5,124 nucleotides of DNA, taken from positions 1 to 5,124 of the forward strand of contig CALFMR010000330.1 of assembly GCA_937880585.1 (NCBI GenBank), in the 5' to 3' direction. The translations under genes and the position numbers were made by a program. Shown here piece by piece: positions 1-5,124 of the stretch (positions are counted from its first letter, which is position 1; each line of letters starts with the position of its first letter). The DNA is from an uncultured Acidobacteriota bacterium (GTDB lineage: Bacteria; Acidobacteriota; Vicinamibacteria; Vicinamibacterales; SCN-69-37). The notes beneath the pieces are model-generated. The model was not told the DNA's origin, did not search any database, and worked only from the letters and a program-made list of their open reading frames with translations.

Positions 1-107
1 ATACCGATCCCAATCTGGCGTACGATGGCCTCTCGGACGGGGCGCGCGGTGTGCCTCTGTCGCAATCCTCGAACGAGAGTCCTGAAGTCGACGGTCAACG
101 AAGCGAA
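1..107 (+). other. Region upstream of gene 1, open in the same frame
   Basis: The frame of gene 1 has no stop from base 3 to ATG 108, giving about 35 extra residues that begin TDPNLAYDGLSDG, with a GTG at 51. The other two forward frames also stay open for part of this stretch: frame 2 stops at 83-85 and frame 1 runs to 339. The extension is hydrophilic and would bury the signal peptide, so it is probably non-coding leader or chance openness in GC-rich DNA. It could instead be the remnant of an upstream gene lying outside the window. No convincing -35/-10 pair or Shine-Dalgarno sequence was found. Confidence 0.4.
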
Positions 108-1406
108 ATGTCGAGGTTCACAGGCCGGGTCGTGGTGTGCCTCGTGGCGGTCGCGAGTGTGGTGGCGCTATCGCCAGGCGACGTCCGAGCGCAGAGCGAC
201 GCCGGCGGCATGCCGCCGGGCCATGACATGTCCATGCACATGGGCGCGGCGACGACGCCGTCGTGGCACTTCATGCAGGACGGCCAACTGGACCTCGTCG
301 GCAACTGGCAGGGCGGGCCGCGCGGCGGCCGCGAGGTAACCGCGCCCAACTGGTGGATGGGCATGGCGAGTCACCGGCTGGCCGGCGGCGACCTGACGAT
401 GGACGCGATGTTCAGTCTCGACGCCTTGACCGAAGGCCGCGACGGCTATCGCGAGCTGTTCCAAGCGGGGGAAACGCTCGACGGCCATCCGCTCGTCGAT
501 CGCCAGCACCCGCACGACTTCTTCATGCAACTTGGCGCGGCGTGGCGCCGGCCCCTCGGACGCGAGACGTCGCTCGTCCTCACCGGCGGTCCGTCGGGCG
601 AGCCGGCGCTCGGTCCCATCGCGTTCATGCACCGCGCGTCAGCGGCGGAACTGCCGTTCGCGCCCCTCAGCCATCACACGTTCGATTCCACGCACGTGAG
701 CTTCGGCGTCGCGACCGCCGCGCTCGATCGTCCACGCTGGTCGGCCGAAGTCTCCGCCTTCAACGGGCGCGAGCCCGACGATGCCCGGTGGGATTTCGAT
801 CTGGGGCGGATGGACTCGGTCTCGGCGCGCCTCTGGATCCGTCCCGGCGCCGGATGGACGGTGCAAGCCTCGACCGGACATCTCGTCGATCCCGAAGCCC
901 TCGAGCCCGGCAACATCCAACGCACGACGGTCTCGGCCTCGTGGTTTCATCCGCAGGGCGGCGGCTTCGATGCAGCGACGGTCGCCTACGGCGTGAATCA
1001 GCTCGCCGACGTGTCGCGTCACGCCATCCTCGGCGAACTGACGCGCGAGCGCTCCGCCGTCTCCGTGTCGATGCGATTCGAGGCCGTCGAGGTGGAGACG
1101 GCGTTGTTCGCGTCCCCATGGGCCGAGGATTCAGGACATGCCGGCGCGACGAGCGCCGACTGGGTCCAGGCGCTCACGGTCGCCGTGTCGCGCACTCTCG
1201 CACGAGCCCGCGGCGTCGAGCTGGACATCGGCGCGGCCGGCACGATCTACGGCGTGCCATCCGTCCTGCGTCCGACGCACGGCGCGCATCCGGCGTCCGC
1301 CCAGATCTGGCTGTCGCTCCGGCGTGCGGGCGGCGCGATGGGGCGCATGTGGAACATGCGCATGACCGACCCTCCGCGCTTGGGGGCCATGCACGACGGA
1401 ATGTAA
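108..1406 (+). CDS. Predicted outer-membrane beta-barrel protein with Met/His-rich ends, function unassigned
   Basis: The product is 432 residues from ATG 108. That start is chosen because it is directly followed by a standard signal peptide: Arg3/Arg7, a hydrophobic core at about residues 8-21, and a signal peptidase I site VRA|Q after Ala28. The frame is also open upstream, with a GTG at 51. The mature protein has many short alternating hydrophobic/polar segments with aromatic residues, ending near residues 398-405 (AQIWLSLRR), as expected of an outer-membrane beta-barrel. The mature N-terminus is rich in Met and His (M35, H39, M41, M43, H44, M45, H54, M56), and a tail after the last strand is Met-rich (M411, M414, M417, M419, M428, H429, M432). 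Interior histidines include RQHPHD at 132-137, H175, H189, H190 and H196. I recall similar uncharacterised proteins in Acidobacteriota but know no proven function. Met/His clusters recall CopB/PcoB-type copper proteins, so metal binding is an inference only. No strong ribosome-binding site precedes ATG 108. Confidence 0.85.
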   Translation: MSRFTGRVVVCLVAVASVVALSPGDVRAQSDAGGMPPGHDMSMHMGAATTPSWHFMQDGQLDLVGNWQGGPRGGREVTAPNWWMGMASHRLAGGDLTMDAMFSLDALTEGRDGYRELFQAGETLDGHPLVDRQHPHDFFMQLGAAWRRPLGRETSLVLTGGPSGEPALGPIAFMHRASAAELPFAPLSHHTFDSTHVSFGVATAALDRPRWSAEVSAFNGREPDDARWDFDLGRMDSVSARLWIRPGAGWTVQASTGHLVDPEALEPGNIQRTTVSASWFHPQGGGFDAATVAYGVNQLADVSRHAILGELTRERSAVSVSMRFEAVEVETALFASPWAEDSGHAGATSADWVQALTVAVSRTLARARGVELDIGAAGTIYGVPSVLRPTHGAHPASAQIWLSLRRAGGAMGRMWNMRMTDPPRLGAMHDGM

Positions 1407-1493
1407 GCGGCCTCCAGGCGCCTATCAGCCGCGGGCTTCGCCGGCACGCGCGTCGATCTCGATCGCCTCACCGGATGGGGGATCCGTCGGCGG
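1407..1493. other. Intergenic gap between gene 1 and the exporter
   Basis: This gap of 87 bases extends to 222 if the exporter starts at ATG 1629. It holds a 5-bp inverted repeat CGGAT/ATCCG at 1472-1486 with a GGGGG loop, too short and without a T-run, so not a credible terminator. No recognisable promoter was found. Read-through from gene 1 into the exporter is possible. Confidence 0.5.
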
Positions 1494-3443
1494 GTGCCTG
1501 CCGTGTATGCTGGAGGGACATTGGCGACACATACCGGGCTGGGATCTCAACGAGCCGAACGGACGTCGCACCGGGCGCTCGGCGCGCTGCACGCCGAGAC
1601 GGGCGGCAAGAAGAAAGTGCGATGGTCGATGGCGTGGGAGGAAGCGCGCGACCTCATCTGGGCGCGCCGCGGCCGCATCGGCATCGGCCTGCTCCTCATG
1701 ATCATCAGCCGGCTCGCCGGGCTCGTCCTGCCCGGCGTCTCCAAGTTCGTCGTCGACGACGTGATGGGGAAGGGGCGGACGGATCTGCTGCCGAAGTTCG
1801 CCTGGATCGTCGGTGCGGCGGCGCTCGTCCAGGCGGCCACGTCGTTCGGCCTCTCGCAAATCCTCGGTGTGGCCGCGCAGAAAGCCATTACCGACATGCG
1901 CCGGCGCGTCGAGGCGCACGTCATGCGCCTGCCCGTGCGCTTCTTCGACACGACGCAGACGGGCGTCCTCATTTCGCGCGTCATGACCGACGCCGAAGGC
2001 ATCCGCAATCTCGTCGGCACCGGCCTCGTCCAGTTGACGGGCAGCATCGTCACCGCGGTCTTCGCGCTCGGCGTGCTGCTCTACCTCAACTGGAAGCTCA
2101 CGATCCTGACGATTCTGGTGCTCGCCGCGTTTGCCGGCGCGATGGCGTATGCCTTCCGCACGCTGCGGCCGCTCTTCCGCGAGCGCGGCAAGCTGACGGC
2201 GGACCTGACGGGCCGTCTCAATCAGGCGCTCGGCGGCGTCCGCGTCGTCAAGACGTACACGGCTGAACGGCGCGAAGATCTCGTCTTCACGAAGGGCGCG
2301 CATGCGCTCTTCCGCAACATCGCCAAGTCGATGACCGGCGTCTCGGCCACGACCGCGTTTTCGAGCGTCGTCATCGGCGCGGTCAGCATCATCGTGATTC
2401 TCGTCGGCGGCCATGCGATCGCCAACGGCACGATGACGCTCGGCGACCTGCTCTCGTACATCCTCTTCACCGGCCTCATGGCGATGCCCATCGTGCAGAT
2501 CGCGTCGATCGGCACGCAGATCAGCGAGGCGTTCGCCGGTCTTGATCGCATCCGCGAAGTGCTCGACACGGCCCGTGAAGACGCGGAGGACGCCACGCGC
2601 GCGGCCGTCGACGCCCTCGACGGCGACGTGGCGTTCGAGCACGTCTGGTTCGAGTACAACCCGGGCGTGCCGGTGCTGAAGGACGTCTCCTTCGTCGCGC
2701 CCGCCGGCACGACGACGGCGCTCGTCGGCTCGTCCGGATCGGGCAAGAGCACGCTCATCAGCCTCGTCATGGCGTTCAATCGCCCGACGTCTGGCCTTGT
2801 CCGCATCGACGGCCGCGAGCTGGATTCGATGCGCCTGTCGGACTACCGCCGGCATCTCGGCGTCGTGCTCCAGGACAACTTCCTCTTCGACGGTACGGTT
2901 GCCGACAACATCCGCTACGGCACGCCACACGCGACGATGGACGACGTGCGCCGGGTGGCGCACATTGCGCACGCTGACGAGTTCATCGAGCAGTTCGATC
3001 AAGGCTACGACACGGTCGTCGGCGAGCGCGGCGTGCGTCTGTCGGGCGGCCAGCGCCAGCGGGTCGCCATCGCACGCGCGATTCTCGCGGACCCCCGCAT
3101 CCTATTGCTCGATGAAGCGACGTCGAGCCTCGACAGCGAGAGCGAGTCGAAGATTCAGGACGGCCTGCGCTCGCTGCGCCAGGGGCGGACGACGTTCGTC
3201 ATCGCGCACCGGCTGTCGACGATCCGCAGTGCCGATCAAATCCTGGTCCTCGAGGAGGGCGTCGTCGTCGAGCGCGGCACGCACGCGGAGCTGCTCGCGC
3301 TCGGCGGGCGCTATCGGCAGCTCTACGACAAGCAGTACAACTTCGAGCGCGACCGCTTCATCAACCCGGGCGAGGACTTCACGCCCGAGCCGGCCGGTGC
3401 CGCGGCCGCACCGCCGGCGGCGGCGCGTCGCCCGCGCGATTGA
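1494..3443 (+). CDS. ABC exporter half-transporter (MsbA/LmrA-type), fused permease and ATPase
   Basis: The product is 649 residues from GTG 1494. It is a type IV (type I exporter) half-transporter expected to work as a homodimer in the inner membrane, moving a lipid, drug or peptide outward at the cost of ATP; the substrate cannot be read from the sequence. Six membrane segments lie near residues 61-82, 103-125, 180-197, 200-222, 285-306 and 318-337. The first coupling-loop region carries the family-typical LPVRFFDTTQTG...SRVMTD (146-165). The ATPase domain (about 378-615) has A-loop Tyr388, Walker A GSSGSGKST (412-420), Q-loop Gln460, signature LSGGQ (516-520), Walker B ILLLDE with Asp540 and catalytic Glu541, the D-loop SSLD and H-loop His572. 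All are consensus, so both sites of a homodimer should be active. A disordered Ala/Pro-rich tail ends the chain. The start is uncertain: TTG 1521, GTG 1617 and ATG 1629 are also in frame. The function call is firm at family level only. Confidence 0.95.
   Translation: MPAVYAGGTLATHTGLGSQRAERTSHRALGALHAETGGKKKVRWSMAWEEARDLIWARRGRIGIGLLLMIISRLAGLVLPGVSKFVVDDVMGKGRTDLLPKFAWIVGAAALVQAATSFGLSQILGVAAQKAITDMRRRVEAHVMRLPVRFFDTTQTGVLISRVMTDAEGIRNLVGTGLVQLTGSIVTAVFALGVLLYLNWKLTILTILVLAAFAGAMAYAFRTLRPLFRERGKLTADLTGRLNQALGGVRVVKTYTAERREDLVFTKGAHALFRNIAKSMTGVSATTAFSSVVIGAVSIIVILVGGHAIANGTMTLGDLLSYILFTGLMAMPIVQIASIGTQISEAFAGLDRIREVLDTAREDAEDATRAAVDALDGDVAFEHVWFEYNPGVPVLKDVSFVAPAGTTTALVGSSGSGKSTLISLVMAFNRPTSGLVRIDGRELDSMRLSDYRRHLGVVLQDNFLFDGTVADNIRYGTPHATMDDVRRVAHIAHADEFIEQFDQGYDTVVGERGVRLSGGQRQRVAIARAILADPRILLLDEATSSLDSESESKIQDGLRSLRQGRTTFVIAHRLSTIRSADQILVLEEGVVVERGTHAELLALGGRYRQLYDKQYNFERDRFINPGEDFTPEPAGAAAAPPAAARRPRD
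1512..1517 (+). promoter_or_regulatory. Possible Shine-Dalgarno for a TTG start at 1521
   Basis: GGAGGG is the best purine-rich ribosome-binding match near the exporter start. It lies just before an in-frame TTG at 1521, but with only 4 bases between GGAGG and the start, shorter than usual. If used, the exporter is 640 residues. GTG 1494 instead has only a GGGGG run at 1477-1481 upstream, and ATG 1629 has no clear site. The sequence therefore favours a start in 1494-1521 over 1629 but does not settle it. Confidence 0.3.
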
Positions 3444-3457
3444 CGGCTGGGGCCGTC
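3442..3457 (+). terminator. Small hairpin overlapping the exporter stop codon
   Basis: GACGGC-TGGG-GCCGTC forms a perfect 6-bp, GC-rich stem with a 4-base loop; its first two bases are the last two of the TGA stop at 3441-3443. No T-run follows, so it is not a classical intrinsic terminator. It could act as an mRNA 3'-end stabiliser or weak attenuator between the exporter and the ettA-like gene, or be chance pairing in GC-rich DNA. Confidence 0.25.
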
Positions 3458-3491
3458 CGCGTCGACAGTCGCGTCCCCGATTCATTCTGAT

Positions 3492-5124
3492 ATGGCCTCG
3501 TTCATCTACACCATGAAAGGGTTGGGCAAGATCTATCCGCCCGACTCGGTCGTCTTCAAGGACATCTGGCTCTCGTTCCTCTACGGCGCGAAGATTGGCG
3601 TGCTCGGCGCGAACGGATCGGGCAAGTCGACGCTCCTGCGCATCATGGCGGGCCTCGACCAGGACTATCAGGGCGAGGCCACGCTGTCGGCGGGCTACAC
3701 GGTCGGCTACCTGCCGCAGGAACCGCGGCTCGATCCGACCAAGACCGTGCTCGGCAACGTCGAGGAGGGCGTCGCATCCGTCCGCGCGCTCCTCACGCGC
3801 TTCGACGAGATCAACGCGAAGTTCGCCGAGGACCTGTCGCCCGAGGCGATGGACAAAGTGCTCGAGGAGCAGGCCAAGGTGCAGGACGCGATCGACGCGG
3901 CCGGCGCGTGGGATCTGGATTCCAAGCTCGAGCACGCAATGGATGCGCTTCGCCTGCCGCCCGCGGATGCCGACGTCGAGACGCTCTCGGGCGGTGAGCG
4001 CCGGCGCGTGGCGTTGTGCCGGCTGCTGCTCCAGTCGCCGGATTTGCTGCTGCTCGACGAGCCGACCAACCATCTCGACGCCGAGTCGGTCGCCTGGCTC
4101 GAGCACTTCCTGCAGGAATACAAAGGGACGGTCGTCGCCGTCACGCACGACCGCTATTTTCTCGACAACGTCGCGGGCTGGATCCTCGAGCTGGATCGCA
4201 CGCGCGCGTTTCCGTTCGAGGGCAACTATTCGGGCTGGCTCGATCAGAAGCAGCAGCGGCTCGCGCTCGAGGAGAAGCAGGAGACGCGCCGCCAGCGGAC
4301 GCTGCAGCACGAGCTCGAGTGGATCCGGATGTCGGCCCGCGCGCGACAGGCCAAGGGCAAGGCGCGTCTGAACGCCTACGAGCAACTGCTCGCCGACGAC
4401 ACGGCCGACAAGGTCGATCGCGTCGAGATCTACATTCCGCCCGGCCCGCGGCTCGGCGAGGTCGTCGTCGAAGCGCGCGGGATGCGGAAGGCGTACGGTG
4501 ATCAGGTCCTCATCGACGACCTCAGCTTCACGCTCCCGCGCGGCGGGATCGTCGGCGTCATCGGCGCCAATGGCGCCGGCAAGACGACGCTGTTCCGGAT
4601 GATCGTGGGGCAGGAGACGCCCGATGCGGGCACGCTGCGGCTCGGCGACACCGTGTCGATCGGCTACGTCGATCAGTCGCGCGACGCGCTCAATCCCGAC
4701 AAGACGGTGTGGGACGAGATTTCAGGCGGCGAGGACGAGATCGCGCTCGGGCGCAAGGCCGTCAACTCGCGCGCGTACGTCTCCTGGTTCAACTTCCGTG
4801 GCCGCGATCAGCAACAGAAGGTCGGCACGCTCTCGGGCGGCCAGCGCAACCGCGTCCATTTGGCGAAGTTGCTGCAGCGCGGCTGCAACCTGCTGCTGCT
4901 CGACGAGCCGACCAACGACCTGGACGTCGACACGCTGCGCGCGCTCGAGGACGCGCTCGTCGACTTCGCCGGCTGCGCCGTCGTCGTCTCGCACGATCGG
5001 TGGTTCCTCGACCGCATCGCCACGCACATGCTCGCGTTCGAAGGCGACAGCCACGTCGAGTGGTTCGAGGGCAACTTCCAGGACTACGAAGCCGACAAGA
5101 AGCGCCGCCTCGGCGCGGATGCCG
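3492..5124 (+). CDS. ettA: EttA-type ABC-F translation factor (energy-dependent translational throttle), 3' end cut by window
   Basis: A 544-residue open reading frame reaches the window edge; E. coli EttA is 555 residues and continues only slightly past the matching LGADA, so only some 15-20 residues are missing. EttA binds the ribosomal E site and gates entry into elongation according to ATP/ADP. It is cytosolic with no membrane segment. Start ATG 3492 gives MASFIYTM, matching the family N-terminus (MAQFVYTM in E. coli). ATPase domain 1 has Walker A GANGSGKST (39-47), Gln76, LSGGE (165-169), Walker B with Asp189/Glu190 and His219. The arm insertion lies at about 92-148. The P-site tRNA-interaction linker at about 251-300 is charged and helical, including RQAKGKARL (285-293). 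Domain 2 has Walker A GANGAGKTT (358-366), Gln395, LSGGQ (447-451), Asp471/Glu472 and His501. Both catalytic Glu residues are kept (E188 and E470 in E. coli). The arm and close match throughout favour EttA over Uup or resistance-type ABC-F proteins. No clear Shine-Dalgarno precedes the start. Confidence 0.97.
   Translation, partial: MASFIYTMKGLGKIYPPDSVVFKDIWLSFLYGAKIGVLGANGSGKSTLLRIMAGLDQDYQGEATLSAGYTVGYLPQEPRLDPTKTVLGNVEEGVASVRALLTRFDEINAKFAEDLSPEAMDKVLEEQAKVQDAIDAAGAWDLDSKLEHAMDALRLPPADADVETLSGGERRRVALCRLLLQSPDLLLLDEPTNHLDAESVAWLEHFLQEYKGTVVAVTHDRYFLDNVAGWILELDRTRAFPFEGNYSGWLDQKQQRLALEEKQETRRQRTLQHELEWIRMSARARQAKGKARLNAYEQLLADDTADKVDRVEIYIPPGPRLGEVVVEARGMRKAYGDQVLIDDLSFTLPRGGIVGVIGANGAGKTTLFRMIVGQETPDAGTLRLGDTVSIGYVDQSRDALNPDKTVWDEISGGEDEIALGRKAVNSRAYVSWFNFRGRDQQQKVGTLSGGQRNRVHLAKLLQRGCNLLLLDEPTNDLDVDTLRALEDALVDFAGCAVVVSHDRWFLDRIATHMLAFEGDSHVEWFEGNFQDYEADKKRRLGADA
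4045..4070 (+). repeat. 26-bp direct repeat, copy 1 (Walker B of ATPase domain 1)
   Basis: This stretch encodes LLLDEPTN of the first Walker B of the ettA-like gene and is identical, base for base, to 4891-4916. It reflects the two homologous ATPase domains and shared codon choice, not a mobile element. Confidence 0.9.
4891..4916 (+). repeat. 26-bp direct repeat, copy 2 (Walker B of ATPase domain 2)
   Basis: This is the second copy of the identical 26-base stretch, 846 bp downstream of the first and in the same frame. The copies diverge at once on both sides (HLD versus DLD downstream), as expected for a conserved motif. Confidence 0.9.

Noticed and set aside
21..26. TACGAT as a possible -10 promoter element for gene 1.
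   Set aside because: It matches only four of six consensus bases, and any -35 element would fall at or beyond the window edge, so it cannot be tested here.
1472..1486. Inverted repeat CGGAT-GGGGG-ATCCG in the gap before the exporter, considered as a terminator or operator.
   Set aside because: The stem is only 5 bp, no T-run follows, and such repeats are expected by chance at this GC content.
263..2266. Long (667-codon) forward open frame spanning the end of gene 1, the gap and the start of the exporter.
   Set aside because: Its product is extremely Arg/Ala-rich with no domain, and it overlaps two better supported genes in another frame. It results from the scarcity of stops in GC-rich DNA.
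1425..3002. Long (525-codon) open frame on the minus strand opposite the exporter.
   Set aside because: It lies antisense to a gene with unmistakable ABC motifs. Its product is low-complexity and rich in Arg, Asp, Glu and Ala, typical of the mirror frame of a GC-rich gene.
3102..4385. 427-codon minus-strand open frame across the exporter end and ettA start.
   Set aside because: It is antisense to well-identified genes, Arg/Leu/Glu-rich, and has no recognisable motif.
4045..4916. Exact 26-bp direct repeat considered as a recombination or duplication signature.
   Set aside because: Both copies encode the Walker B motif of the paired ATPase domains in the same frame, and the flanks diverge immediately, so protein conservation explains it.

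Overview
The window is a GC-rich, densely coded stretch of bacterial chromosome with three protein-coding genes, all on the + strand. Strong G/C preference at third codon positions, GTG/TTG start candidates and Gram-negative cell-envelope features (a cleavable signal peptide and a predicted outer-membrane protein) point to a high-GC Gram-negative bacterium. The style of the first protein suggests Acidobacteriota (Vicinamibacteria-like), but that is from memory of similar proteins and is tentative.

Layout: (1) About 108-1406 encodes a secreted, probably outer-membrane beta-barrel protein of unassigned function, with clusters of Met and His near both ends of the mature chain. (2) After an 87-222 bp gap, depending on the true start, about 1494-3443 encodes a complete MsbA/LmrA-type ABC exporter half-transporter: six membrane segments followed by one nucleotide-binding domain with every catalytic motif intact. 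(3) Only 48 bp later, 3492 to the window end encodes an EttA-type ABC-F translation factor. It has two complete ATPase domains and lacks only about its last 15-20 residues because the window stops.

The three genes could be co-transcribed from their orientation and spacing, but they are not an obvious pathway: envelope protein, membrane exporter and ribosome-associated ATPase. The last two share only the ABC fold. Gene starts rather than functions are the main uncertainty. Gene 1 is open in frame to the window edge, and the exporter has four plausible in-frame starts. No RNA gene, CRISPR array, insertion sequence or phage-like feature was seen. I found no convincing new system; the item best worth following up is the Met/His-rich outer-membrane protein family of gene 1.
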